From positions 620,001 to 684,000 of the forward strand of contig OZ241738.1 in assembly GCA_965200925.1 (NCBI GenBank): a stretch of DNA of 64,000 bases, in the 5' to 3' direction. Positions 36,229-47,760 of the stretch are shown in pieces. Source of the stretch: WTGU01 sp965200925 (GTDB lineage: Bacteria; Pseudomonadota; Alphaproteobacteria; UBA828). A program made the translations under genes and the position numbers. Within the stretch, counting starts at the first letter, position 1. The number at the start of each line of letters is the position of its first letter. The notes beneath the pieces are model-generated. The model made no database searches and had not been told where the DNA came from. It worked only from the letters and a program-made list of their open reading frames with translations.

Positions 36229-37221
36229 ATGGAGGTATCGCCCGAGGACGCCCGGCAACGGCTCGACCGCTGGTTCCGGCGGCGCTATCCGGGCCTCGCA
36301 CACGGCCGCCTGGAGAAGCTGCTGCGGACCGGCCAGATCCGGGTGAACGGCAAGCGCGCCCGCGCCGGCACCCGCCTCGACGCGGGCGACCGGATCCGGG
36401 TGCCGCCGCTTTCCGACTTCGGCGAGACGGGGCCGGAACGCCGCACCGCCGCACCGCCGAGTGCGGCGGAGGCCGCGGCACTGCGGGCCGCCGTGCTCTA
36501 CCGGGACGCGGACATGATCGCGCTCGACAAGCGACCCGGCCTGCCCGTGCAGGGCGGCAGCCGCGTCGGCCGCCATCTCGACGCCATGTTGGATGCGCTC
36601 CGCTTCGATGCGGACGAGGCGCCGCGGCTGGTGCACCGGCTCGATCGCGACACCAGCGGCGTCCTCCTCCTGGCCCGGCACGCGCGCGCCGCGCGGGCCC
36701 TCACGGCGCTCTTCCGCGGGCGCGGGTTGCGCAAGCTCTATTGGGCGCTCGTGGTGGGTCGCCCGCGGCCGGCGCGCGGGCGGATCGACGCGCCGCTCGC
36801 CAAACGGCGGGCCTACGCCGGCGAGCGGGTCGTGGCCGTGGACGAGGGCGGCGTTCGCGCGGTGACTGACTACGCGGTGATCGAGGCCGCCGGCCGGCAC
36901 CTCGCGTGGCTCGCGCTGATGCCGCGCACCGGGCGCACCCATCAGCTCCGCGCTCACGCCGCCTCGGTCTTCGGCCACCCCATCGTCGGGGACGGCAAAT
37001 ATGGCGGTGCGGCGGCCTTCCCGCCCGGCTTCGCGCCGCGCCTGCACCTTCACGCTCGCGCCGTCGCCTTGCCCCGGGAGGGGCGGTCGCCGCTGGTCGT
37101 GGCCGCGCCGCTGCCGCCGCACATGGCGGAGAGCTGGCGCGCGCTCGGTTTCGCGACGGCGCCCGCGGGCGACGATTTCGGCGCCTTCGCTCCCGACGAC
37201 CGGCCGCGGAAACGCCGGTGA
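36229..37221 (+). CDS. rluC: 23S rRNA pseudouridine synthase, RluC/RluD family
   Basis: The 330-residue enzyme has an N-terminal S4 RNA-binding domain (KLLRTGQIRVNGKRARAGT) and a catalytic domain with the active Asp in VHRLDRDTSGVLLLA. Later segments PRTGRTHQLRAHAA and GDGKYGG also fit. It converts uridines in 23S rRNA to pseudouridine. ATG 36229 is used, though a GTG 12 bases upstream is possible. It sits 14 bases after crcB and overlaps atp12 by 4. Confidence 0.93.
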   Translation: MEVSPEDARQRLDRWFRRRYPGLAHGRLEKLLRTGQIRVNGKRARAGTRLDAGDRIRVPPLSDFGETGPERRTAAPPSAAEAAALRAAVLYRDADMIALDKRPGLPVQGGSRVGRHLDAMLDALRFDADEAPRLVHRLDRDTSGVLLLARHARAARALTALFRGRGLRKLYWALVVGRPRPARGRIDAPLAKRRAYAGERVVAVDEGGVRAVTDYAVIEAAGRHLAWLALMPRTGRTHQLRAHAASVFGHPIVGDGKYGGAAAFPPGFAPRLHLHARAVALPREGRSPLVVAAPLPPHMAESWRALGFATAPAGDDFGAFAPDDRPRKRR

Positions 37222-37913
37222 AGCGGTTCTACCGGGAGGCCCGGTGCGCGCCGGCCGCCGGGGGGTACGGGGTCGCGCTCGACGGCAAGCCGGTGCTGAC
37301 CCCCGCCGGGCGGCCGCTCGCGGTGCCGGGGGCGGCGCTCGCCGAGGCCCTCGCCGAGGAATGGGCGGTGCCGGGGGAGCGCGTCGAACGCGAGGCCATG
37401 CCGCTGACGCGCCTCGTCTGCGGTGCCCTCGATCTCACGTCGGCGGCGCGGCCGGGCACGGTTGCCGCCGTCGCGCGCTACGCGGAAACGGACCTTGTCT
37501 GCTACCGCGCCCCCGCGCCGCCGACGCTCGCCGCGCGGCAGGCGGCGGCGTGGCAGCCTCTCGTGGAATGGGCGGCGGAACGCTACGGCGCCCGCCTCGC
37601 GGTGACCACCGGCCTTCGTCCGATCCCGCAAGCGCCGGCGGCGGTGGCGGCGCTGCGGGCGGCGGTGGCGGTGCTGGACGACCTCGCCCTCACTGGCCTC
37701 GGCTTCGCGACCGGCGCGCTGGGCTCGCTGGTGGTCGCCCTGGCGCTTCTGGAGGGGCGGCTCGCCGCCGCCGCCGCCGCCGAGGCCGCGCTCGTGGACG
37801 AGCGCTACCAGATGGAGCGCTGGGGCGCGGACCCCGAACTCGCCGAACGCTGCCGCCGCCTCGCCCACGACGTCGCCTGCGCCGACCGCCTCTTCCGCCT
37901 CCTCGCCGCTTGA
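37218..37913 (+). CDS. ATP12-family F1-ATPase assembly chaperone
   Basis: The 231-residue protein has the ATP12 pattern: KRFYREARCAPAAGGYGVAL, then LDGKPVLTPAGRPLAVP, AEEWAVPGERV, and the later ETDLVCYRAPAP and ALTGLGFATGALGSLVVALA. The family binds F1 alpha subunit during assembly in mitochondria and Alphaproteobacteria. It starts at GTG 37218, overlapping the rluC stop by 4 bases. It closes the rarA-crcB-rluC run. Confidence 0.92.
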   Translation: MKRFYREARCAPAAGGYGVALDGKPVLTPAGRPLAVPGAALAEALAEEWAVPGERVEREAMPLTRLVCGALDLTSAARPGTVAAVARYAETDLVCYRAPAPPTLAARQAAAWQPLVEWAAERYGARLAVTTGLRPIPQAPAAVAALRAAVAVLDDLALTGLGFATGALGSLVVALALLEGRLAAAAAAEAALVDERYQMERWGADPELAERCRRLAHDVACADRLFRLLAA

Positions 37914-37993
37914 TCGGGTGCCGCGTACCCGTCCCGCAGTGAATCGTGTGATTCCCGCGCGTCGTTCCCGGAGATGGAAATGAGAAATGCGGG

Positions 37994-38437
37994 TTAGCTG
38001 CTCAGGATGAACTGGTCTGCGTGAACAGTCAGATGGAAGTCCTCCAGCAGGTCCATGCCGAGCAGCACGTCGAAGGTTTCTGGTTCGATCTTGAGTGCTG
38101 CAACTTCCAGGCGCGCGCCGCGTGAGAACGTTTGAAGCGCCTGCGTTGTCTTGTCGTCGGGATCAGGGACCATCTCGGTGATCGGAACGGTGATGTTGAT
38201 CGCGTAGGTGGCCGTATCGATGGTCCCATGCACACCGGTGACGGGATGCCAACTGACGGGAGCCAAGCCGAGCGTCTCAACAATCTTCGGAGATACCGAG
38301 GTTATCGTCGCTCCGGTATCCAACAGCGCCCTGAAGGAAACGGGGGCTGATATCGGGCTGGACTTCACCGGTAGCTTGGATACATGGACCGCGAGGATGA
38401 TTTGGCGATCGACGATCGTCCCGCGGAAGGTCGGCAC
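37994..38437 (-). CDS. Retropepsin-like aspartic protease
   Basis: The 147-residue single-domain protease has one catalytic DTG motif, LLDTGATITSVS (Asp about residue 40), and the later hydrophobic-Gly element VLLGMDLLEDFHL. It would work as a homodimer like retroviral proteases. There are no signal peptide or membrane segments. It follows its small partner gene by 6 bases. The unit's substrate and role are unknown; bacterial members have been proposed to act in stress or selfish-gene systems, which this sequence cannot decide. Confidence 0.85.
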   Translation of the reverse strand: MPTFRGTIVDRQIILAVHVSKLPVKSSPISAPVSFRALLDTGATITSVSPKIVETLGLAPVSWHPVTGVHGTIDTATYAINITVPITEMVPDPDDKTTQALQTFSRGARLEVAALKIEPETFDVLLGMDLLEDFHLTVHADQFILSS

Positions 38438-38443
38438 GACCGG

Positions 38444-38692
38444 TCACTCGATCGGCACGGGTTCGGCATATACGGCGGCGGTGCCAAGCGATGCCGCCCG
38501 CCCGCCGATCGTCTTGATGGAGAATCTCCCTTCGCCGAAACGCTCCATACCGATGAGGTAGGCGTCCCACCGGTCATCGAGGACGCGAACAAGCGTGCCG
38601 TCGTGCAGCAGGGCGACACGGCCGCGATGTTCGCGCTCAAGTCGATCCTGCATCGCCCGGTAGGCGGCAATATTCTTCCGCAGCTTACGCAT
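38444..38692 (-). CDS. Small partner protein of the retropepsin
   Basis: The 82-residue acidic/basic protein contains AYRAMQDRLEREHRGRVALL, then HDGTLVRVLDDRWDAYLIGM and ERFGEGRFSIKTIGG. It resembles small proteins often encoded just before bacterial retropepsins; I know this association but cannot name a family with certainty. ATG 38692 is chosen because a TATAAT lies 38 bases upstream, inside the longer open frame that begins at 38773. Possible roles are protease substrate, inhibitor or adaptor (inference). Confidence 0.7.
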   Translation of the reverse strand: MRKLRKNIAAYRAMQDRLEREHRGRVALLHDGTLVRVLDDRWDAYLIGMERFGEGRFSIKTIGGRAASLGTAAVYAEPVPIE

Positions 38693-38729
38693 GGCGTTGC
38701 CAGCCTTCACCGTTGGCCGGACCGGCATC

Positions 38730-38735
38730 ATTATA
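38730..38735 (-). promoter_or_regulatory. Consensus -10 element of the retropepsin unit
   Basis: Read on the minus strand this is a perfect TATAAT, unusual in such GC-rich DNA. A weak -35 (TTTCAA) lies about 16 bases upstream. Predicted transcription starts about 30 bases before ATG 38692. The strength of the -10 suggests the protease unit is made constitutively. Confidence 0.6.
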
Positions 38736-38917
38736 GTGATTGATCCCGGTGTTGAAACGGCATATCGCGCCATGCGTGGTTTGAAGGTTTTCGTAGCGTT
38801 CGATCCCTGGGAGCACTAGCCTGCCCGGAAGGCTGGCGCTTTCGGGCGTGCGGGCTCGTGTTCGCGAGAGGCGCGCCGGTCGCCGGTCGCGCCGCTTCGT
38901 GATATGACACGGCCGCG

Positions 38918-40446
<1,529 letters not shown>

Positions 40447-40450
<4 letters not shown>

Positions 40451-40878
40451 CCATCGCCCTTCCACGGGTCGTAGCTGCCGAAGTGCCACAGGTGCTTCTC
40501 GGGGTCGCGGCAGGAATAGAGGCGCCCTCCGTAATCCTGGTCCGCCGGTTCCATCACGATCTCGGCCCCGGCCGCCCGCGCCCGCGCGCAGTGGGCATCG
40601 ACGTCATCGACGACGACGTAGGGCGCCTGGGTCACGCCGCCGGCGTCGGCCGGCCGCACGGTCAGGCAGCCGTCGGCGTCGTCCCTGCCCGAGCCCAGCA
40701 TGACCATGGCGTTACGGTAGGTGAGCTGCGCGTGGGCGATCGTCCCGTTCTCGCCTTCCACGACCAGATGCTTCTCGAAGCCGAAGGCGTCGCAAAGCCA
40801 CATGATCGCCCCCGGCGCGTCCGCGTAGCGCAGGCCCGGGATGATCGCCGCCCCGCCTCGTGGTTCGTCCATCACCAT
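40447..40878 (-). CDS. VOC (glyoxalase/bleomycin-resistance fold) protein
   Basis: The 143-residue protein has the paired beta-alpha-beta-beta-beta units of the VOC superfamily: IPGLRYADAPGAIMWLCDAF, the middle YVVVDDVDAHCARARAAGAE, and the ending GGRLYSCRDPEKHLWHFG, similar to PhnB/glyoxalase-like members. ATG 40878 follows CGGAGGCAACG. The substrate is unknown. It is convergent with pccB. Confidence 0.85.
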
Positions 40879-41059
40879 CGTTGCCTCCGTCCAACGGAAT
40901 AGCATACGATGCGCACGCGGCAGGCACCAGCGGCATACGGTGCGCGATGGCGGAACGTCCCTTCCGACGCGCGAATTGGAGCAACGCAGCGGAAGGCACG
41001 ACGAGGGCGATCAAGCGGACGCTGCATAGCGTTCTTGAAAACGACCATGGGAGGTAAGT

Positions 41060-41395
41060 ATGTTGGAAGTTCGATGGGGTTCGATGAGGACAGGACCTCT
41101 TGGACGAGTTCAGCGGGGTTTGCGAATGGCAATAGGTCAGCACATCCGACATAACAGAACTGTATATGTTGGAATGACCGTCGATCCGGAAAGGCGGGCT
41201 ACCCAACATAGTGTAAAATTCCTCGAAGAATATGGTTGGTCGTCTCTCATCGTTTTATGGAGAACAACGTCGCGCTCTAGAGCCTTTGAAGCTGAGAAGA
41301 GATTGATTGACCATGCGAGGAGGAATGCTGCAAATGTGAAGAGTGGGGGTGGTTGTCCGGCGAAGGGACCATACTACATATACGTTATTGTTTAG
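41060..41395 (+). CDS. GIY-YIG-like nuclease domain protein
   Basis: The 111-residue protein in visibly AT-richer DNA contains RTVYVGMTVDPERRATQHS, like the YVG...R...H core of GIY-YIG endonucleases, with a later Glu in SRAFEAEKRLIDHARR that could be the metal ligand. It ends in GPYYIYVIV. ATG 41060 has an excellent GGGAGGTAAGT ribosome site. It has no obvious partner, and base composition unlike its neighbours suggests transfer. It could be a small mobile or defence nuclease; evidence is limited to the motif. Confidence 0.65.
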   Translation: MLEVRWGSMRTGPLGRVQRGLRMAIGQHIRHNRTVYVGMTVDPERRATQHSVKFLEEYGWSSLIVLWRTTSRSRAFEAEKRLIDHARRNAANVKSGGGCPAKGPYYIYVIV

Positions 41396-41425
41396 CACAA
41401 AATATTGCGGAACCGAGGAGAGTGA

Positions 41426-41497
41426 ATGACTAAAGGCCCTATGCCAGCGAGGAGAGATTTTCGCAGGGTTGATGGCAGTTGGGTCATCGTGAATTGA
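41426..41497 (+). CDS. Possible 23-residue small protein
   Basis: A short frame, ATG 41426 to TGA 41497, is preceded by GAGGAGAGTGA, a good ribosome site. The product (MTKGPMPARRDFRRV, then DGSWVIVN) is basic and matches nothing I recognise. It lies in the same AT-richer patch as the GIY-YIG gene, 30 bases downstream. It may be chance. Confidence 0.2.
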   Translation: MTKGPMPARRDFRRVDGSWVIVN

Positions 41498-41602
41498 CCG
41501 TTTTTCTGATGCTTAGTGGTCTGGTACGGGCGGCGATGGTTGTTTGTCTCCGAGAGAGACCGCGCAGTCTATCGCAAGAGCACGAGGCGCGGCGAAAGCG
41601 CC

Positions 41603-42892
41603 ATGCGCTACGCGCAGCATGACGGCGCGGCGCCCACTTGGTACGAGGCGAGCGCGCGGGGGCGGCGCTCCTGGCCGGCGCTCGATGGGGATCGCCGGGC
41701 GGACGTCTGCGTCGTCGGCGGCGGATACACTGGGCTTTCGGCGGCGCTTCATCTGGCGGAACGCGGGTTTCGCGTCGTGCTGCTGGAGGCGCGGCGGATC
41801 GGCAATGGCGCCTCCGGGCGCAACGGCGGGCAACTCGGCAGCGGGCATCGGCGCCCGCAAGCGCTGCTGGAACGGGCGCTCGGCGTCGAGGCGGCGCGGC
41901 GCTTGTGGGAACTCGCGGAGGAGGCGAAGGCCGCCGTCCGGGAGCGCATCACCCGCCACCGGATCGCCTGCGACCTGAAACCGGGCATCGCCGTCGCCGC
42001 GCACCGCCCGCGCCACGCGCGCGCCCTCGCCCGGGAGGCGGAGCATCTGCGAACCCGCTACGGCTACGATGCGATCGACATCCTCGACCGCGCGGCGCTC
42101 AAGGCGGAGGTCGCCGCCGAGGGCTTCCACGGCGGCATCCTGGATCGCGGCGCCGGCCACCTGCACCCGCTGAACTACGCGCTCGGTCTCGCGCGCGCGG
42201 CCGGCGCGGCAGGGGTGGCGATCCACGAAGGCGCGCCCGTCCGCGCGCTGGCGCGGGGCGCGCCGAACGCGGTCTCGGCAGGTGCCCATACCGTCCGCGC
42301 GGAGGCGGTGGTGCTCGCCTGCAACGGCTATCTGGAGACGCCGGACCCCGGCATCGGCCGCCGCATCCTGCCCATCGACAACTACATCCTGGCGACCGAG
42401 CCCCTGGGAGAGGAGAAGGCGCGGGCGCTGATTCCCAACGACATCGCCGTGGCCGACACGCGCTTCGTCGTCAACTACTTCCGCCTCTCGCCCGACCGGC
42501 GCCTTCTCTTCGGCGGCGGTGAGAGCTATGGCCGCGGCCTGATGACCGATCCTGGACGCCTCGTCCGCCGGCACATGCTGCGCCTCTTCCCGCAACTCGC
42601 GGGCGCCCGAATCGACCATGCATGGGGCGGCACCCTGGCGATCACGCGAACGCGGATGCCGAGCATCGGCCGCCTGGAAGGCGATCTCTACTACGCGCAG
42701 GGGTTCTCCGGCCACGGCGTGGCGCTGACGACCCTCGCCGGCAAGCTCGTGGCCGAGGCGCTCGCCGGCACCCTGGAACGCTTCGACGCCTTCGCGCGGC
42801 TGCCGCAGCCGCCGTTCCCCGGCGGCGTGCTCCTGCGCCGGCCCCTCGCTGCGTTCGGGCTGGCCTGCTACGCGCTCCGCGACCGGCTCTGA
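41603..42892 (+). CDS. FAD-dependent amine oxidase, PuuB-like (gamma-glutamylputrescine oxidase)
   Basis: The 429-residue DAO-family flavoprotein has the FAD fold CVVGGGYTGLSAALHLAERG and SGRNGGQLGSGHRRPQ, typical of PuuB/OrdL proteins. Later come PIDNYILATEPLG and YYAQGFSGHGVALTTLAGKL. It would oxidise a glutamylated or free diamine, giving aldehyde, ammonia and H2O2. ATG 41603 is used; the ribosome site is weak. It converges with and overlaps potI by 25 bases, and the adjacent polyamine importer supports the assignment. Confidence 0.87.
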   Translation: MRYAQHDGAAPTWYEASARGRRSWPALDGDRRADVCVVGGGYTGLSAALHLAERGFRVVLLEARRIGNGASGRNGGQLGSGHRRPQALLERALGVEAARRLWELAEEAKAAVRERITRHRIACDLKPGIAVAAHRPRHARALAREAEHLRTRYGYDAIDILDRAALKAEVAAEGFHGGILDRGAGHLHPLNYALGLARAAGAAGVAIHEGAPVRALARGAPNAVSAGAHTVRAEAVVLACNGYLETPDPGIGRRILPIDNYILATEPLGEEKARALIPNDIAVADTRFVVNYFRLSPDRRLLFGGGESYGRGLMTDPGRLVRRHMLRLFPQLAGARIDHAWGGTLAITRTRMPSIGRLEGDLYYAQGFSGHGVALTTLAGKLVAEALAGTLERFDAFARLPQPPFPGGVLLRRPLAAFGLACYALRDRL

Positions 42893-43698
42893 GGCGCAGG
42901 CCGCCCGCCGTCGCGCGCGAGCCAGGCCCGCTTGTTGACCAGACTCGCCCCGATGACGCCGACGGCGACGGCCCCGACGAGCACCGTCGAGACGGCGTTG
43001 ATCTCCGGCGTGACGCCTAAGCGCACCTGGGAATAGATCTTCATCGGCAGCGTCGTCGAACCCGGCCCGCTGGTGAACGAGGCGACCACGAGGTCGTCGA
43101 GCGAAAGGGTGAAGGCGAGCAGCCAGCCGGCCACCAGGGCCGGGGCGATGATCGGCAGGGTGACCGCGAAGAAGGTCCGGGCCGGCGGTGCGCCCAGGTC
43201 CATCGCGGCTTCCTCCAGGGAGCGGTCCACGGTGAGGAGGCGGGACTGCACGACCACCGCGACATAGGCCATCGAGAAGGTGATATGGGCGACCGTCACC
43301 GTCCAGTAGCCGCGCGCCCAGGAGAGCACGACGAAGAGGAGGAGCAGCGCCAGGCCGGTGATCACCTCCGGCATCACCAGCGGCGCATAGACCATGCCGG
43401 CGAACAGCGTGCGGCCGCGGAAACGCCCGATGCGGGCGAGGGCGAGGCCGGCGAGCGTGCCCAGCACCAGGGCCGCCGTCGAGGAGACGAAGGCGACCTT
43501 GAGCGTCATCCAGGCGGCGTCGAGCAGAAGCGCGTTCTCCGCCATCGCGGCGTACCACTTGGTGGAGAATCCGGCCCACACGGTGACGAGCTTCGATTCG
43601 TTGAACGAATAGACGATCAACAGGAGGATCGGGAGGTAAAGGAAGGCGAAGCCTGCCGTCAGCACCGAAAGGTCGATCGCGCGCGCTCCCCGCCTCAT
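42868..43698 (-). CDS. potI: Polyamine ABC importer permease PotI
   Basis: The 276-residue inner-membrane permease has about six helices. The binding-protein-dependent transport loop reads EEAAMDLGAPPARTFFAVTL. NESKLVTVWAGFSTKWYAAM is the periplasmic segment typical of PotI/PotC. Its start overlaps potH by 4 bases, and it ends the potF-G-H-I operon. Confidence 0.93.
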   Translation of the reverse strand: MRRGARAIDLSVLTAGFAFLYLPILLLIVYSFNESKLVTVWAGFSTKWYAAMAENALLLDAAWMTLKVAFVSSTAALVLGTLAGLALARIGRFRGRTLFAGMVYAPLVMPEVITGLALLLLFVVLSWARGYWTVTVAHITFSMAYVAVVVQSRLLTVDRSLEEAAMDLGAPPARTFFAVTLPIIAPALVAGWLLAFTLSLDDLVVASFTSGPGSTTLPMKIYSQVRLGVTPEINAVSTVLVGAVAVGVIGASLVNKRAWLARDGGRPAPQSRSRSA

Positions 43699-44582
43699 CG
43701 GTGCGCAGCCTCCCGCCGCTGGCGCTGGAACAGGAGGAGCGGGACGACCAGCACCAGGAGCATGATCACGGCGACCGCCGAAGCCACCGGCCAGTCACGG
43801 TTGCTGAAGAACTCCGTCCACAGCGTCCGGCCGATCATCAACGTGCCGGAGCCGCCCAGCAGGTCCGGGATCACGAATTCGCCCACCGCCGGGATGAACA
43901 CCAGGAGGCAGCCGGCGACGATCCCCGGCCGGGCGAGCGGCACCGTGATGCGCCAGAAGACCGCCGCCGGACGGCAGCCGAGGTCCGCCGCCGCTTCCAG
44001 AAGCGACCGGTCCATCCGCACCAGCGTGGCGTAGAGCGGCAGGACCATGAACGGCAGGTACGAATAGACGATGCCGAGATGGACGGCGATGTCGGTGTTC
44101 AGGACGACCAGCGGCTCGTCGATGGCGCCGAGCCAGCGGAGGAAGCCGTTCAGGAGCCCTTCGTTCTTGAGGATGCCGATCCAGGCATAGACGCGGATCA
44201 GAAACGAGGTCCAGAACGGCAGGATGACCATCATGACCAGCGGCGCCTGCCACGCGCGCGGCGCGCGGGCCATCGCATGGGCGATCGGAAAGCCCACGAG
44301 CAGCGCCAGCGCGGTGGAGAGCGCCGCGGTCCGCAGGCTGTGCGCGAAGGCCCGGACGTAGAGGTCGTCCGCGATCAGCAATCGGTAGTTGTCGGCGACC
44401 GCCAGGAACTCGAACGCGCCGCCCGCCGGCCAGACGAAGAGCGGCGTGTAAGGCGGGATGGCGAGCGCGACCTCGGAAACACTGATCTTGAGGACGATGG
44501 CGAAGGGCGCGAGGAAGAAAAGCAGGAGCCAGAGATAGGGGCCTGCGACCAACGCGCCGCGCGCGAGCGTGCTCCGTTTCAT
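43695..44582 (-). CDS. potH: Polyamine ABC importer permease PotH
   Basis: The 295-residue permease has about six helices, with LEAAADLGCRPAAVFWRITV as the EAA loop and FWTSFLIRVYAWIGILKNEG as a PotH/PotB hallmark. ATG 44582 (MKRSTLARG) is chosen; a longer open frame overlaps potG. It starts 31 bases after the potG stop and pairs with PotI to form the membrane channel. Confidence 0.93.
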   Translation of the reverse strand: MKRSTLARGALVAGPYLWLLLFFLAPFAIVLKISVSEVALAIPPYTPLFVWPAGGAFEFLAVADNYRLLIADDLYVRAFAHSLRTAALSTALALLVGFPIAHAMARAPRAWQAPLVMMVILPFWTSFLIRVYAWIGILKNEGLLNGFLRWLGAIDEPLVVLNTDIAVHLGIVYSYLPFMVLPLYATLVRMDRSLLEAAADLGCRPAAVFWRITVPLARPGIVAGCLLVFIPAVGEFVIPDLLGGSGTLMIGRTLWTEFFSNRDWPVASAVAVIMLLVLVVPLLLFQRQRREAAHR

Positions 44583-44613
44583 GCGGCGCGCTCCGGGCGC
44601 CGGCGGGCGCCGG

Positions 44614-45762
<1,149 letters not shown>

Positions 45763-45784
45763 GGCCGCGACCGCGCGCCGCGCC

Positions 45785-46879
45785 TTATTGCGCGCCCTTG
45801 ACGCGGGTCCACAGGCGGGTGACGAAGCGCTGCACGTCGGCCGGATAGGGGCTCGTCACGTAGAGCTTCTCCCGCACCGCGTCCGGCGGGTAGATGCCGG
45901 GGTCTTCGATCAGCGCCGGGTCGAGTAGCGCCGTCGCCGCCGCATTGCCGTTGGCGTAGAAGACGTAGTTCGAGGCCTTGGCGATCACCTCCGGGCGCAT
46001 GATGTAGTCGATGAAACGATGCGCGTTGCCGGGGTGCGGCGCGTCCACCGGGATCGCCATCATGTCGAACCACATGAGCGCGCCCTCGTCCGGGATCACG
46101 TAGGCGATCTCGACGTCGTTTTCGGCCTCGATGGCGCGGTCGCGCGCTTGCAGCATGTCGCCCGACCAGCCCATGGAGAGGCAGATGTCGCCGTTCGCGA
46201 GGTCGTTGATCTGGGCCGAATTGTGGAAGCGGCGGACATATGGGCGGATCGCCATCAGCACCGGCTCGGTCTTGGCGATCACGTCGACGTCGTGGCTGTC
46301 CGGGTCCTCGCCGATGTGGTTCAGGACGGCAGGGATCACTTCGTCCGGCTCGTCCATCACATAGACGCCGCAATCGGCGAATTGCGAGACCACTTCGGGA
46401 TCGAAGATCATGCGCCACGAACCGGTGGGCGCGTCGGCGTCGCGCGCGGCGATCATGGCCGTGTTGAGGCCGAAGCCCGTGGTGCCCCACATGTAGTTCA
46501 CGGCGTAGGCGTTCTCCGGGTCCCACTGGCGGACCCGCGCCATGATCGTCTCGTCCATGTTGCCGATGTTCGCGAGCAGGCTCTTGTCGAGCTTGCGGAA
46601 CACGCCTGCCTGGATCTGGCGCGCGAGGAAGGTCCCGCTCGGCACGACCACGTCGTAGCCGGTGTTCCCGGTAAGCAGCTTGGTTTCCAGGATGTTGTTG
46701 GAGTCGAAGACGTCGTAGACGACCTCGATGCCGGTCTCGGCCTCGAACGTCGCGAGAATCTCCTCGTCGATGTAGTCGGACCAGTTGTAGACGTTGACCA
46801 CCGCGTCCTCGGCGGAAGCGGCAGCCCCGGCCAGGAACGCGGCGGCGATGCCGGCGGCCAGCGGCAGATTCCGCACCAT
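45785..46879 (-). CDS. potF: Polyamine-binding periplasmic protein PotF
   Basis: The 364-residue protein has a Sec signal peptide (MVRNLPLAAGIAAAFLAGAA) followed by VNVYNWSDYIDEEILATFE, the PotF/PotD opening. LSMGWSGDMLQARDRA and the ligand-box Asp/Trp residues fit putrescine/spermidine binding. ATG 46879 follows GGAGGG. It is the first gene of potFGHI. PotF-type spacing suggests putrescine rather than spermidine preference (inference). Confidence 0.93.
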   Translation of the reverse strand: MVRNLPLAAGIAAAFLAGAAASAEDAVVNVYNWSDYIDEEILATFEAETGIEVVYDVFDSNNILETKLLTGNTGYDVVVPSGTFLARQIQAGVFRKLDKSLLANIGNMDETIMARVRQWDPENAYAVNYMWGTTGFGLNTAMIAARDADAPTGSWRMIFDPEVVSQFADCGVYVMDEPDEVIPAVLNHIGEDPDSHDVDVIAKTEPVLMAIRPYVRRFHNSAQINDLANGDICLSMGWSGDMLQARDRAIEAENDVEIAYVIPDEGALMWFDMMAIPVDAPHPGNAHRFIDYIMRPEVIAKASNYVFYANGNAAATALLDPALIEDPGIYPPDAVREKLYVTSPYPADVQRFVTRLWTRVKGAQ

Positions 46880-46929
46880 ATCGGATTTCCCTCCGGTTGC
46901 TCTCCCGCCCCGTGCGGCGCCCCTGGAAT

Positions 46930-47760
46930 TCAGTCCCCTTCCGGGGCGGATGTCAACGCGCCGTCCTGCCGCGCGAACGCGACCGCCGCTTCTCCGAGGC
47001 CCTCGATCGAGACCCGGACGACGCTCCCCGGCTCCACCCAGCGGGTTTCGACGATGCTTCCCGTGAGCACGACGTCGCCCGCGCGCAGCGGCGATCCGAT
47101 TGCCGCTGCGTGGTTGGCGAGCCAGGTCAACGCTTCGAAGGGATGGCCCATCACGTCGGCGCTCGTCCCGGCGCCGGCTTCGGTGTCGTCGATCGTCATG
47201 GTACCGCCCAGGGCCGCGAGATCGAGAGCGCGCCAAGCATCGACCGGCGCGCCGACCACCGCGCCGGCGCTGAAGAAATCGTCCGCGATCAGGGTCGGGG
47301 TGTCGAGCGCGCGGTAATCCTCGTAGCGGTCGTCCACGATCTCGATCGCCGCCATACAGCTCTCCACGGCGGCGGCCACGCTATCGCGGTCGAAGGGTGC
47401 CGCGGCGGCGGGAAGCGCGCGCCCGAGCCGCACCGCGATCTCGCACTCGACGCCGGGCCGCCAGTGGTCGTCGCAGGGCACCGTCGCGGCCTCCCGGTGC
47501 GTCCGGCTCGCATAGAGCGCGCCGGCGCAGGGATGAGCGATCCCGAGATAGCGCTGCATCACCGGCGTGGTGCAGCCGATCTTGCGGCCGCAGACGGGGC
47601 CGAGTTGGCGGGCGAGCCGTTCGTTCAACGCCGCCTGGAGGATGTAGGCGTCTTCCGGCGAGGCCGGGCGGCAGCGGTCCGGCAAGGCGGCGAGGCGGCG
47701 CCGGCGTCGCCGCGCGGCGACGCAGAGGGCGACGGCCTGCGCGATGGCGTCCGGCGTCAT
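46930..47760 (-). CDS. 2-keto-4-pentenoate hydratase / fumarylacetoacetate hydrolase family
   Basis: The 276-residue protein matches the MhpD/FAH superfamily: GRKIGCTTPVMQRYLGI, the metal-site Glu pair in GVECEIAVRL, IEIVDDRY with the Asp ligand, and AGDVVLTGSI near the end. Members hydrate or decarboxylate dienoic keto acids in aromatic catabolism. It overlaps the upstream LLM gene by 4 bases, so the two probably act in one pathway whose substrate is not evident. Confidence 0.87.
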   Translation of the reverse strand: MTPDAIAQAVALCVAARRRRRRLAALPDRCRPASPEDAYILQAALNERLARQLGPVCGRKIGCTTPVMQRYLGIAHPCAGALYASRTHREAATVPCDDHWRPGVECEIAVRLGRALPAAAAPFDRDSVAAAVESCMAAIEIVDDRYEDYRALDTPTLIADDFFSAGAVVGAPVDAWRALDLAALGGTMTIDDTEAGAGTSADVMGHPFEALTWLANHAAAIGSPLRAGDVVLTGSIVETRWVEPGSVVRVSIEGLGEAAVAFARQDGALTSAPEGD

